NCBI GenBank assembly: GCA_003017855.1
Contig: PYER01000007.1
Coordinates: 1-55,931 of the forward strand
Direction: 5' to 3'
From: a filamentous cyanobacterium CCT1
GTDB lineage: Bacteria; Cyanobacteriota; Cyanobacteriia; Phormidesmidales; Phormidesmidaceae
Length of the DNA stretch: 55,931 bases
Shown here piece by piece: positions 1 to 9,045 of this stretch (position 1 is the first letter of the stretch; the number at the start of each line of letters is the position of its first letter). The notes below the pieces were generated by a model. That model had not been told where the DNA came from and did not search any database. It saw nothing but the letters and a program-made list of their open reading frames with translations. The position numbers were made by a program, and so were the translations under genes.

Positions 1-683
1 AATCGCCAAGTCAGAAAGAAACTGGCAGATAGGGAAGAGTCCATCTTTTCCTCTGTCCTTTACTAAAATGTACTACCTGCTCCCGAATGTCGCTTTATTC
101 TATTATCCAGTGCTGCAGTCTATGGTAATCCAGCTTCAATTCCCATTAGCGAAAGACTGATAACATCTCCTATCTCTCCCTACGGGTTCCACAAATTGCA
201 ATGTGAGCAAATCTGTTTGGAGTTTACCAAGCTCTATCAAGTGCCTACTGCCTCCGTGCGCATTTTTTCAGCCTATGGGCCTGGGTTGCGCCGTCAGGTA
301 CTCTGGGACATTTGCCAAAAAGCCATCGCCCATGATTCTGTTTTGCTTCAAGGCACTGGAGAGGAGAGCCGGGACTTTATTCACGCCTTAGACATTGCCA
401 AAGCGTTGGTTACAATCGTCAAGGCTGCCCCTCTGGAGGGCGAAGCTTATAACTTAGCAGCAGGCAGAGAAGTGACCATTGCCGAACTCGCCGGGTTGGT
501 GCTAAAACCCTGGAATTTGAGGGGAAATTGGAATTTGATGGCAACGTTCCAATCGGGAATCCCTTGCATTGGAAAGCAGACATCTCAAAACTGCAAACCC
601 TAAGGTTCACTCCTTCTGTTGCATTAGAAAGGGGCGTGCAAACCTTCACAAACTGGTGTCGCGCGGAGTTGGTTGGCGTATGA
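1..683 (+). pseudogene. Broken NAD-dependent epimerase/dehydratase (sugar nucleotide epimerase), 5' part missing
   Basis: This is the remnant of an extended short-chain dehydrogenase/reductase sugar-nucleotide epimerase. From about 67 to 500 one frame encodes the SSAAVYGNP block, the catalytic YGFHK (Yx3K) and a GTGEESRDFIHALDIA block typical of UDP-glucose/GDP-mannose epimerases. Three lesions are visible. A TAA at 64-66 interrupts the frame upstream. The frame shifts at about 495-507. The conserved C-terminus (PLHWKADISKLQ, FTNWCRAEL) then continues in another frame to the stop at 681-683. The N-terminal GxxGxxG half lies outside the window or is lost; nothing upstream of 64 is clearly recognisable. 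The TGA at 681-683 overlaps the ATG at 680 of the next gene, so the old translational coupling survives. A sequencing indel could explain the frameshift but not also the stop. Confidence 0.75.
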
Positions 684-1870
684 GTAAGCCTCTAAAGATT
701 TGCCTCATAATGCAAGGCGGGCGTGATTGGATTGGTGGTAGCGAATATATCAAAAACATTATCTTAGCAATGGGAAGCTTGCCAGCCGAAACTCAAACAA
801 CCTTTGAATTAAATCTATTGTGTGATGATAAGTTAGAGGAAGAAATTAAAGGCCAGATTTATCCATACTTAGCTAGAATTTATACTCAGAAAGATCTTCA
901 GCCTATAACATTATCGAATAGAATTCGTTGGAAACTTTCTCGCAGCCTCGCCAAAATCGATAATCCACGACTGGAATCTTTCTTTGATAACAATCAAATT
1001 GATTTTGTATATCCTTACTCTAGTCGAACTGCTAGGAAAAGGTCGTATCGTTCAGCTGCGTGGATTTGTGACTTCCAACACAAACATCTACCGCACTTTT
1101 TTACGAGTGAGATGATTAATCATAGGAATAAAATATTCGCCGATACTGCCAAATATTCACCTACTGTAGTCTTAAGCAGCAAAACCGCTGAATCTGACGC
1201 ACATAGATTTTTTCCGGAAACAATTAATAAAACCATTACTCTCCCTTTTAAGACTTCCCTTCGTTCTGAATATTATGCACATGATCCTTTGCAAATACAG
1301 AGAAAATACTGTTTGCCTGACCGATTTTTCATTGTTAGCAACCAGTTTTGGCAGCATAAAAACCACCTGATCATTTTCGAGGCGTTAAATCTGCTAAAGG
1401 AAAAACTGATTTGTCCAGTCGTTGTTTGTACAGGCCATGTTTACGATAATCGACAGCCTGCTTATTCAGATACTATTCTGCAAACAATTCATAAATGGGG
1501 ATTGGCTCAGCAAGTACTTCTGCTAGGGTTAATCCCAAAAAACGATCAAATGCAACTTATGCGGCGTGCGCTGGCAGTAGTTCAGCCCTCTTTATTTGAA
1601 GGATGGAGCACCTTAATTGAAGACGCGAAATGTCTTGGAAAACATCTGATTCTATCAGATTTACCTGTCAATAAAGAACAAAACCCACCTCACAGCGTTT
1701 TCTTTAAGCGGAACTCTGCAGAGCACTTAGCAACTTTCCTCGCAAACTGTTGGCAACATTTGATGCCCGGACCGAGTCCAGAAGATGAGGCAATGGCAAA
1801 AGCCAATAATCTAAAGGAAATCAAAATATTTGGTGAGACTTTTCTAGAGATTGCTCAAACACTTGGGTGA
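680..1870 (+). CDS. Glycosyltransferase family 4 (GT-B)
   Basis: A 396-residue glycosyltransferase that probably adds one sugar to a lipid-linked exopolysaccharide repeat unit at the cytoplasmic face of the membrane. The N-terminus (KICLIMQGG) followed by GGSEYIKN is the usual first strand and acceptor-side loop of GT-B enzymes. Near the C-terminus, SLFEGWSTLIEDAK matches the donor-binding region of the EGWSTxxED subfamily, a variant of EX7E. The ATG at 680 was chosen because it overlaps the stop of the preceding epimerase remnant (ATGA) and gives the expected N-terminus; an in-frame ATG at 569 lies inside the older gene. Its sugar specificity cannot be read from sequence. It is the first intact gene of the polysaccharide cluster. 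Confidence 0.85.
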   Translation: MSKPLKICLIMQGGRDWIGGSEYIKNIILAMGSLPAETQTTFELNLLCDDKLEEEIKGQIYPYLARIYTQKDLQPITLSNRIRWKLSRSLAKIDNPRLESFFDNNQIDFVYPYSSRTARKRSYRSAAWICDFQHKHLPHFFTSEMINHRNKIFADTAKYSPTVVLSSKTAESDAHRFFPETINKTITLPFKTSLRSEYYAHDPLQIQRKYCLPDRFFIVSNQFWQHKNHLIIFEALNLLKEKLICPVVVCTGHVYDNRQPAYSDTILQTIHKWGLAQQVLLLGLIPKNDQMQLMRRALAVVQPSLFEGWSTLIEDAKCLGKHLILSDLPVNKEQNPPHSVFFKRNSAEHLATFLANCWQHLMPGPSPEDEAMAKANNLKEIKIFGETFLEIAQTLG

Positions 1871-1908
1871 TTTCAAAAAAGGAGGAATGATATCGCGCAG
1901 TTACATCT

Positions 1909-2976
1909 ATGCCACAAATAACAAAAGCTCTTACTCTCAATGACTTGCCTGCCCCTCCCCCCGGCAAAACCGGGTGGCCTTGGACTGAGCAAAGTGAACT
2001 CGTAGACGAGCAGGTGTTAGATGGCTCAGAATATCTGCGTATTAGCATTGTGACACCCAGCTACAATCAGGGACAGTTTATAGAAGAGGCGATTCGGTCA
2101 GTTTTATTACAGGGCTATCCTAATCTTGAGTACATCATTATTGATGGTGGAAGCACTGACAATACAATTGAAATCATCAAGAAATATGAGGGCTTTTTGG
2201 CTTATTGGGTTAGTGAAAAAGATGAAGGACAAAGTCATGGCATTAATAAAGGATTTCATCGTGCCACCGGTGATTTAGTGGGATGGCAAAATTCAGATGA
2301 CTTCTATTACCCTAGCGTGTTTTTTAAGGCCGCAGTTAAGTCTAAACATTTTTCAGACTACGCTGTATTTTACGGCACTAAAACATATTTGAATTTAGAG
2401 GATCAAGGGGCCTTTACTGAAGACATTAATATGTCTGACTTTGATCTACTAAAGATGATTCCACATAGCAATATGTCCAACCAGTCAATGTTTTTTAGGC
2501 GAAAAGTTTTTCAAGAAGGAAACTTCTTAGATCAATCGTTTAACCATTGTATGGATATAGAGTTTTTCTGGAGGCTGATAGAAAGAGGATATAAATTTAA
2601 GTTTGTGCCCGAGTTGAAAGGGTGTTACCGTCTGCACGAAAATTGTAAGGGGCAATCCGATAATAATAGTTATCTCTCTGATATCCTGAAAATACACGAA
2701 AGGATTTATTTAAATAAGAACTTCAAGCCTGCGGTTAGAAAGAAGGCCTGGCAATCTCTTAGAGCTTCTTGCCTAAATCTCTATGCTAAGTCACGGCTTC
2801 CAGAGTTTAGGAAGCGTTGCAAAAGACTCTGGGAATTGAGCGACTTTGACGCTAATAATTTGATGCTGCTCGATTTTGAAATCATTGGCAAGTATTTATT
2901 GTCTCTTTGTGGAAACTCTTTCTTGCAGCAAATCAGACACTACAAATCTACTCTGCTGACTCAACGTAAGTCATAG
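1909..2976 (+). CDS. Glycosyltransferase family 2 (GT-A)
   Basis: A 355-residue inverting glycosyltransferase of the GT2 type, expected in the cytosol and building polysaccharide repeat units. The N-terminal PPPGKTGWPWTEQ stretch is a familiar leader of cyanobacterial GT2 enzymes. The GT-A core begins with RISIVTPSYNQG (residues about 44-55), followed by IIIDGGSTDNT (76-86), the metal/nucleotide-binding NSDD (128-131) in the DxD position, and DIEFFWRL further on, where the catalytic base region lies. A strong AGGAGG-like sequence at 1880-1885 is rather far from the ATG at 1909; no better in-frame start was seen. It follows the GT4 gene by 38 bases and precedes another transferase by 8 bases, so it is almost certainly co-transcribed. 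Confidence 0.88.
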   Translation: MPQITKALTLNDLPAPPPGKTGWPWTEQSELVDEQVLDGSEYLRISIVTPSYNQGQFIEEAIRSVLLQGYPNLEYIIIDGGSTDNTIEIIKKYEGFLAYWVSEKDEGQSHGINKGFHRATGDLVGWQNSDDFYYPSVFFKAAVKSKHFSDYAVFYGTKTYLNLEDQGAFTEDINMSDFDLLKMIPHSNMSNQSMFFRRKVFQEGNFLDQSFNHCMDIEFFWRLIERGYKFKFVPELKGCYRLHENCKGQSDNNSYLSDILKIHERIYLNKNFKPAVRKKAWQSLRASCLNLYAKSRLPEFRKRCKRLWELSDFDANNLMLLDFEIIGKYLLSLCGNSFLQQIRHYKSTLLTQRKS

Positions 2977-2984
2977 AAAAGGGT

Positions 2985-3869
2985 ATGAATAAAGCAATTG
3001 CAACTCTGATTATCGGAAAAAAATATCAAGAGAGATGGCAAGCAACCTGCAAAGAGAATTGGTCGCGATATGCTGAAAACCACAGCTATGATATTATTTG
3101 CATTTCTGAATCCTTAGATGAGTCGAACCGAGCTTTAGCTCGGTCTCCTGCTTGGCAGAAGTGCCTGATTTTAGGCCATGAGAAAGTTAAGCAATATCAT
3201 CAGATTGTATGGATAGATTCAGATGTACTGATAAATCCTTATGCTCCTTGTATAGCCTCTCAAGTTAGAGAGCCGCAAAAGGTAGGGGCGGTTGAGATGT
3301 TTTCTGGCCCTCTAGGTGAAACTTTTCCCAGTCCTTCTGCAAAGCTTGAGTCGTTAGCAGATAGGTCTAAATCACTTTGGAACTGGCCATTTAGCACAGG
3401 AAAAGAATTTTATAAAAATGTAAGCTTATCAGACAATTTTTCAGAGGTAGTTCAGACAGGTGTAATGGTTTTGTCTCCTAAACTCCATCGCGACATCCTC
3501 GAGTACGTGTACCATACGTATGAACATCGAAATGGCCAAGCCTTTGAGATGGAATGTCTCTCGTATGAACTAGTTAAGGCCGACTTAGTTGATTGGCTTG
3601 ACTATCGATTCAATCGATTATGGATTGAGTGCATTTTACGAGATTATCCGTTTTTGCTCCCTTCAGAACCAAGTAAAAATAAAATCATACGACATGGGCA
3701 GAAATACTTGAATCATATTTCCAAGCTTTCTAAGAAAAAATTGACTGATCGTTGTATTAACACTGCTCTAATAAATAATTATTTTTTGCATTTTGCAGGT
3801 ATGGCTCAGTTCATGAATGATTTTGAGCCTTATGCTTCTTCTTGGCAGCAATTAAGAGGTAGTCTATGA
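2985..3869 (+). CDS. DxD-type nucleotide-sugar transferase-like protein
   Basis: A 294-residue protein with the look of a retaining GT-A transferase (GT8/GT34-like). The first strand is IATLIIGKKYQERW, a tryptophan/lysine-rich helix follows, and the metal-binding DSD lies in VWIDSDVLINPYAP (Asp78 and Asp80). A later VQTGVMVLSP block and ECLSYELVK resemble the acceptor region of such enzymes. It begins 8 bases after the GT2 gene, within the cluster of consecutive sugar-transfer genes. The exact family is uncertain and no donor or acceptor can be assigned. It is AT-rich, like its neighbours. Confidence 0.65.
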   Translation: MNKAIATLIIGKKYQERWQATCKENWSRYAENHSYDIICISESLDESNRALARSPAWQKCLILGHEKVKQYHQIVWIDSDVLINPYAPCIASQVREPQKVGAVEMFSGPLGETFPSPSAKLESLADRSKSLWNWPFSTGKEFYKNVSLSDNFSEVVQTGVMVLSPKLHRDILEYVYHTYEHRNGQAFEMECLSYELVKADLVDWLDYRFNRLWIECILRDYPFLLPSEPSKNKIIRHGQKYLNHISKLSKKKLTDRCINTALINNYFLHFAGMAQFMNDFEPYASSWQQLRGSL

Positions 3870-3921
3870 GCCCAACTCTAAGCTTAAAAACTGCTTGCTA
3901 GTGCAGGAGAAATTGACTTAA

Positions 3922-4503
3922 ATGGATCTGTTGCAGGATGAAGGTAGCAAACGCTCCTATGATTCTACCAAGTCATTGGTTCTATCTGTAGGATGTGGTA
4001 AACGCGACCCTGAACCAGGGGTTGTTAGGCTTGATGTATCTAAAGACGTTTCGCCAGACTATGTCTGGGATTTAGACAATACTCCTTATCCTTTTGAGGA
4101 TAAAATATTTTCAAAAATTGAATGCTTCGATGTTATTGAACATCTTACTAATATTCCTAAGACACTTGAAGAATTTCATCGGATTTTGAAAACTGGAGGT
4201 GTCTTAATTATCACAACACCTCACTTTAGTTGTGCAAACTCATATATTGATCCAACTCACAAATATCATTTAAGCTATTTTTCCTTTGACTATTTTTGTG
4301 ATGGTCATGAACTAGCTTATTACTCTAATGCACGATTTGAACTTCAATATCGCTTTTTGATGTTTCAAGGGGGGCGATTTAATCGGTCAATTGTTTCCCA
4401 TTTGGCAAATCGTTTTCCTAAATCCTATGAAGAACGATGGGCTTGGATTATTCCGGCCTGGTTTCTCTATTTTGAGCTGAAATCTATTGCGAAGGTTGAT
4501 TGA
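3922..4503 (+). CDS. Class I SAM-dependent methyltransferase
   Basis: A 193-residue Rossmann-fold methyltransferase. The SAM-binding motif I is VLSVGCGKRDPEPG near the N-terminus; RLDVSKDV supplies the acidic residue for the ribose. FDVIEHLTNIPKTLEEFHRILKTGGVLIITTP is the usual post-II/III segment of methyltransferase type 11 proteins, here seen as DVIEHL followed by LKTGGVL. In a polysaccharide cluster it most likely O-methylates a sugar or caps a chain. Its TGA (4501-4503) shares a base with the ATG of the next glycosyltransferase, which indicates translational coupling. Confidence 0.8.
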   Translation: MDLLQDEGSKRSYDSTKSLVLSVGCGKRDPEPGVVRLDVSKDVSPDYVWDLDNTPYPFEDKIFSKIECFDVIEHLTNIPKTLEEFHRILKTGGVLIITTPHFSCANSYIDPTHKYHLSYFSFDYFCDGHELAYYSNARFELQYRFLMFQGGRFNRSIVSHLANRFPKSYEERWAWIIPAWFLYFELKSIAKVD

Positions 4504-5591
4504 TGCGTGTTGCTCACATTACCCCCACTTATTTTGACAACGATTCAGTCATCGGTGGCGGAGAGCGATACCCAACTGAATTAGCTATATGGATGGCAAA
4601 ACGTACCCCCGCTACACTAGTCAGTTTTGCTCCCAGTCGCCAGACTCACTATGTTGGTAGTCTCCGAGTTGAAACCTATCCGGTCAAGCACTTTATCTAC
4701 GGAAACCGCATTAACCCTATCAGTCTTCGCTACCTTACGTCAGTGATTGACGCTGATATTGTCCATATTCACAACATCAATACCGTTGTATCGGATGTGG
4801 CTTGTTTGGTAGGTCGGTTGCTTGGTAAAAAGATATTTGCAACTGACTATGGGGGCGGTGGCAATTTAGTGCTCAACCGCAAACTTCCAGTATTTCAGGG
4901 ATACCGAGCAGCCATAGCTTACTCCCAGTTCGGAATTGGCTTTATTCCTGAACCACTGCAGCAAAAAGCGACATTAATCAAAGGCGGCATTGACATCGAT
5001 AAATTTTGCCCCGATCCTTCCTTGCCGAAGGAAAACAAAATTCTCTATGTAGGACGTCTATTGCCTCACAAGGGCATTAATTACCTAGTCAATGCCATGC
5101 GCTTACTCCGGGAAACGGGTTATCGCCTAGTCATCATCGGCAGAGCTTATCATGACCAGTTCTACAGCGACTTGAAAGAGCAGGCAGAGGGATTACCTAT
5201 TGAGTTTATTCATGATGCTGATGATCAGCGCCTTATCGGCGAATATCGGACGGCAAAGGTAACTGTATTGCCTTCTGTACATACTACTTGTTATGGCAAC
5301 TATACTCCCTTCCCAGAACTTATGGGCTTTACGTTGCTAGAGTCACAAGCTTGTGGAACTCCAGCCATTTGCACCGATGCGGGGGCAATGCAGGAGTTTG
5401 TAGAGCATGGGCAGACGGGATGGGTAGTTGAGCAAAACTCAGGAGAGGCGATCGCTCAAGCTATCCGCAAAATCATTAATTTATCTCCAGAAGAGTATGA
5501 GCATTGGCAAACCCATTCTCGTCAATGGGTAACGGATCTAAACTGGGAAAACGTTGTAGAGCAGCATCTAGAGCTTTATGCAAATTCCTAG
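4503..5591 (+). CDS. Glycosyltransferase family 4 (GT-B)
   Basis: A 362-residue GT4 enzyme. The N-terminal VAHITPTYF and GGGERYPTELA loop bind the acceptor side. KILYVGRLLPHKGI starts the C-terminal donor domain. The catalytic EX7E motif is clear in FPELMGFTLLESQACG, followed by TDAGAMQEF. The ATG at 4503 overlaps the preceding stop; a TTG one codon upstream is less likely. The gene ends inside the start region of the next glycosyltransferase. It probably adds one residue of the exopolysaccharide repeat unit; specificity is unknown. Confidence 0.9.
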   Translation: MRVAHITPTYFDNDSVIGGGERYPTELAIWMAKRTPATLVSFAPSRQTHYVGSLRVETYPVKHFIYGNRINPISLRYLTSVIDADIVHIHNINTVVSDVACLVGRLLGKKIFATDYGGGGNLVLNRKLPVFQGYRAAIAYSQFGIGFIPEPLQQKATLIKGGIDIDKFCPDPSLPKENKILYVGRLLPHKGINYLVNAMRLLRETGYRLVIIGRAYHDQFYSDLKEQAEGLPIEFIHDADDQRLIGEYRTAKVTVLPSVHTTCYGNYTPFPELMGFTLLESQACGTPAICTDAGAMQEFVEHGQTGWVVEQNSGEAIAQAIRKIINLSPEEYEHWQTHSRQWVTDLNWENVVEQHLELYANS

Positions 5592-6705
5592 TTTACACCA
5601 GGACATGAACAAAAAAAATGAAAAACGGTCTCTCCGGATTCTGATAGCAACCCATGCACCGTTATTCCCTGAGTATGGAGCTGCTCAGATGGCAATTAAT
5701 CTGGGTCAGGCCTTTAAAGACCTGGGGCATAGCGTTACTCTCTGGTCTCCCACACCAGTTCCAACTTCAGTTCGCAGTTGGAATCGTTATTCTTATATGC
5801 AAAAAAGTTTCCGGACTTATCTTGAAACGCAATCGGGCTTTGATGTAATTGATTGCCCACCTTTTTTGATTACTAATTCAATTAAAAGCAGAGCACTGAT
5901 TGTCTGCCGCGATGTACAGCCCGATCTGCTTTACTTACTCAGCAGTCTAAGCATAGATATAGAGCAAGGCTGGAGAAACGTGCTACGGTTTCCTCTCCAT
6001 TGTATAAACACTGGCTTACATACTATAGATGTTATACGTGGATGGTCAGGTGCTGACCAAATATATTGCTTGGGAACTCATGAACTTAAGTGGATGGAAA
6101 AGTACTTCCCTTTTTGGAAAAAGAAATTAGCTGTTTACTACAATGCTATTTCTGCAAGTGATCAAGAAAAGTTAGAGCATATCAGAACAAAACGTTTGCA
6201 ACCAGAAGCAAAGCCAATCAAATTTTTATGGATTGGGCGTTGGGTTCATCACAAAGGAACTACTGAACTCAGCCATTTTATCCGAAATTGGCTGGTTATG
6301 AACCCCCAGGACAGTTTTACAATTGCCGGATGTGGCGATTGTCGATTTTCTAAGTCGCTCTCCAAATTGAGTCAGAATTGTCACGTGAATATTATTCCAA
6401 AGTTCAGTAGAGCAGAGCTTTTTGGCCTACTAGCCAATCACCACGTAGGACTGTTTAGTAGTCGTGTAGAAGGGTGGGGGCTTTGCCTCAATGAAATGTT
6501 GGAATCAGGTATGCCCGTTTTTGCAACGACAGCAGGTGGTGTAGAGGACTTGCGCCCGTTACTGGGCAGTCAATTGAAACCCTTTCCTCCAACACTTGAA
6601 ACGCTTGCTAACATTTCTGATCTGGCTCCTTGGCCAACCGATTATTATCAGCACTTCTCCTGGGAATCGATCGCTGAAAGATATTTAAGGGAATTGGTGA
6701 CTTAA
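5578..6705 (+). CDS. Glycosyltransferase family 4 (GT-B)
   Basis: A glycosyltransferase of 375 residues from the ATG at 5578, or 366 if translation starts at 5605 (MNKKNEKRS). The core begins RILIATHAPLFPEYGAAQ. The donor domain begins KFLWIGRWVHHKGT. EX7E is seen in RVEGWGLCLNEMLESG, with FATTAGGVEDL after it. The first start overlaps the previous gene by 14 bases; neither start has a convincing Shine-Dalgarno sequence. This is the last gene before a 530-base gap, so the first transcription unit of the island may end here. The predicted role is sugar transfer in repeat-unit assembly. Confidence 0.88.
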   Translation: MQIPSLHQDMNKKNEKRSLRILIATHAPLFPEYGAAQMAINLGQAFKDLGHSVTLWSPTPVPTSVRSWNRYSYMQKSFRTYLETQSGFDVIDCPPFLITNSIKSRALIVCRDVQPDLLYLLSSLSIDIEQGWRNVLRFPLHCINTGLHTIDVIRGWSGADQIYCLGTHELKWMEKYFPFWKKKLAVYYNAISASDQEKLEHIRTKRLQPEAKPIKFLWIGRWVHHKGTTELSHFIRNWLVMNPQDSFTIAGCGDCRFSKSLSKLSQNCHVNIIPKFSRAELFGLLANHHVGLFSSRVEGWGLCLNEMLESGMPVFATTAGGVEDLRPLLGSQLKPFPPTLETLANISDLAPWPTDYYQHFSWESIAERYLRELVT

Positions 6706-7236
6706 TCAGGCTTAGAAGGCTCTTCCGAATCTAGGATAATAGTTGTATGATGAGTTACACTTACGGATATTGGTGGTATAGATGTCTACATAAATACGTT
6801 ACCCAATTTCCCAGATGCAACGGTTAAGTAGTGCATTCAGAAAGCTGAAGATGTAGTTCTGACACCGCGATTACTCAACGATGTAGATGATTATTCTAGT
6901 TGTGAGCGATCTAGTGGAGAATTTTCCCAGAGCTAATCAGTCTTATGGCGTGATTTATCCATTTTAGAGGAGCTAAATTGCCTGCTCATCAAAGATGAAT
7001 CATTGGTAAGTGGGCCTAATATAAAGCTGAAGAAACTACAGCTTTATATATTTATCAAATTAAGACAGTTGGATAAGGGCTGTTTGAGTGCAGTACTTAA
7101 CTCTCCCAACAAAACACCACGTAAGGTTATATAAGAGCACAATCAAATAAATTTAGAACTTGAAAGGGTAGGAAATTTTTTTTCAAAAGATTACCTTTTA
7201 TAGGTTTGTACTACTCATAGAAATACGTCATTATTT
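6706..7236 (+). other. 530-base AT-rich gap with a possible gene remnant
   Basis: No intact gene is present. From 6766 to the TAA at 7132-7134 one plus-strand frame stays open for about 123 codons except for two stops (a TAG at about 6829 and a TAA at about 6934). Its translation has ordinary protein composition (for example EDVVLTPRLLNDVDDY). This could be a decayed gene like the two certain pseudogenes in this island, but I recognise no family, so it remains a weak suggestion. The promoter of the following sulfotransferase gene should also lie here; no clear -35/-10 pair was picked out. Confidence 0.35.
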
Positions 7237-7986
7237 GTGAACCAAACTACTATACTTTTCACCCACATACCAAAAACTGGTGGTACATCAATCAAGAAAA
7301 GCTTGATCGTAAGTCAAGATATTGAAAAATATAGGTTCAAGGGTTTTGCAAGCATTTTCCTAAAGGATTTTGGCAATATCGCCTTCTTGGAAGGCCATTA
7401 TCCCTATGGAGTCCATCATTTTTTGAGGAATAGTAACAGAAAATATTATTTTGTAATTTTAAGAGAACCTCTAGAGCGGGCAGTTTCATACTATCACTTC
7501 GTGCGGCAATGCGATACACTACACTATCGACATCCAAATCTAGAAGATGTAAAAAGATACTCTATCGGCGAATTTTATAAACATGAAAAATATAAAAACA
7601 TCCAAACAAAGTTTATTGCAGGCTTTCCTTGTAACAAAATTTCAAAAATTTTACCAAGAAAGACTGCAGAAAGAACTATTCTCAAATATGCCAAAAAGAA
7701 TCTCAAGTTTAATTACAACTTTTTTGGTTTATTAGAGAACATAGACTTTTGCCAAGCCATCCTGTCAAAGGAGTTAAACCTTTCGAACTTTAAAGTTAAA
7801 GATCTTTCGAAAGTTACTCAAAATCGGCCTAAACTAGAGGATTTAGATCAAAAGAGTAGGGATGTTATTTTAGAGGCAAACTTACTGGACTTTGAGTTGT
7901 ATAATTACGCAAAAAAAGTTTTTTGCAAACGCTATAAAACAGAACTCTTTCCCAGCATAGAAAAAACTCTGAACCAGAATTTTTAA
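7237..7986 (+). CDS. Sulfotransferase (Sulfotransfer_2-like)
   Basis: A 249-residue PAPS-dependent sulfotransferase that would transfer sulfate to a carbohydrate. The 5'-phosphosulfate-binding loop is HIPKTGGTSI (residues 10-19), with the lysine and threonines that bind PAPS. The 3'-phosphate-binding region is LREPLERAVSYYHF (about 75-88), with Arg76 and Ser84 in the expected spacing. The start is GTG at 7237, because no in-frame ATG gives a complete N-terminus and the loop sits only ten residues in, as is normal for the family. It is very AT-rich with many lysines and asparagines, unlike the GC-rich right part of the window. It is adjacent to a second, unrelated-looking sulfotransferase. Confidence 0.85.
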   Translation: MNQTTILFTHIPKTGGTSIKKSLIVSQDIEKYRFKGFASIFLKDFGNIAFLEGHYPYGVHHFLRNSNRKYYFVILREPLERAVSYYHFVRQCDTLHYRHPNLEDVKRYSIGEFYKHEKYKNIQTKFIAGFPCNKISKILPRKTAERTILKYAKKNLKFNYNFFGLLENIDFCQAILSKELNLSNFKVKDLSKVTQNRPKLEDLDQKSRDVILEANLLDFELYNYAKKVFCKRYKTELFPSIEKTLNQNF

Positions 7987-8003
7987 TCAAGACAAACTTT
8001 ATT

Positions 8004-8933
8004 TTGGCTATTAATGATCTTGAGAAGCAGTGGCAAAGATTGATAGATATGAGTTTAAACTATGCTGCTGTATTAGGATGTCCGCGATCGGGAACCACCT
8101 TTTTGATGAGTTGCTTGAATGCGCTTCCTTATACCGAATGTTTGTCAGGTATATCTTTTCCAGTTCCTGTTATTCACCTTATTGCCACTCAGAAGTTCAC
8201 TAACATCAGCCAAAAGTGTATGGACTATGCTTTAGAATCTACTCTAAACGTCTATCTTGATGCTTATTCAGGATCTCGAGCAAAAGCAATACAACATTTT
8301 GTCTGCGGCTCTTTAACCTTGAAGGAGTTAAGAGAGATCTTTCAACGCAATCACCAGATCAAAAGAATTGTTTATAAGGAACCCTTTTTTAGTTTTACCC
8401 CCGAATTTGTTTATAGAGCACTTCCCGAGTGTAAAATCATATATTTAATTCGTGATGGTCGAGATTGTGCTAATTCTTTAGTTAAGAGCTATGGTTCATT
8501 AACTGACGAAAAATTAGGTAGCCATCGCACATCAGAATCACCACTGGGCTACTTTTGCAAAGATCGATATATACCTTGGTGGGTCGATTCAAATGAAGCT
8601 GATGAATTTATTCAAGCTTCAGAGTATGTGCGCTCAATTTGGATGTGGAAAGAAATGGTCAAACGCTGTGATGATTTCTTTTCTAAAAGGGATGTGACTC
8701 TCGGCAGTCGGGTTCTACAGATAAAATATGAAGAGTTAGTAACTCAGCCTATAGTCACTGGCCAAAAAATAACCGATTTTTTAGATGTAGATTTTGATAA
8801 ACGTTTCATTAAAAGGTTGCAGAAAGCATCGCCTAGCTCAATTGGAAAATATAAAAGTCGAGATCAATCGGAAATAGATTCAGCAGAAAAAGTAGCACGT
8901 AGTGAATTAAAAACGTATGGTTATATCAATTAG
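8004..8933 (+). CDS. Sulfotransferase (Sulfotransfer_1/3-like)
   Basis: A 309-residue PAPS-dependent sulfotransferase. The phosphosulfate loop is GCPRSGTTFL (residues 25-34), and the 3'-phosphate site is IRDGRDCANSL (149-159), the classical RDxRDxxxS-like arrangement. VYKEPFF precedes the second motif, as in other family members. The listed start is TTG at 8004; an ATG at 8049 (MSLNYAAVLG) would place the loop ten residues from the start and is a credible alternative. It lies 17 bases after the other sulfotransferase and is probably co-transcribed with it. Two different sulfotransferases suggest sulfation of the polysaccharide at two positions. Confidence 0.85.
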   Translation: MAINDLEKQWQRLIDMSLNYAAVLGCPRSGTTFLMSCLNALPYTECLSGISFPVPVIHLIATQKFTNISQKCMDYALESTLNVYLDAYSGSRAKAIQHFVCGSLTLKELREIFQRNHQIKRIVYKEPFFSFTPEFVYRALPECKIIYLIRDGRDCANSLVKSYGSLTDEKLGSHRTSESPLGYFCKDRYIPWWVDSNEADEFIQASEYVRSIWMWKEMVKRCDDFFSKRDVTLGSRVLQIKYEELVTQPIVTGQKITDFLDVDFDKRFIKRLQKASPSSIGKYKSRDQSEIDSAEKVARSELKTYGYIN

Positions 8934-9045
8934 ATCGCAGGCGGTTGTAAGGGCATATACTGAAGGCGTGGAATAAAGCTAAATATTACTCTTCATTCTT
9001 ATTCAGTGGCCTATTCCATCTAATCCTTAAAAACCTTAAATTATA

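Noticed and set aside
569-679. ATG at 569 as start of the first GT4 gene
   Set aside because: It would place 37 extra residues inside the epimerase remnant; ATG 680 gives the family N-terminus and an ATGA overlap.
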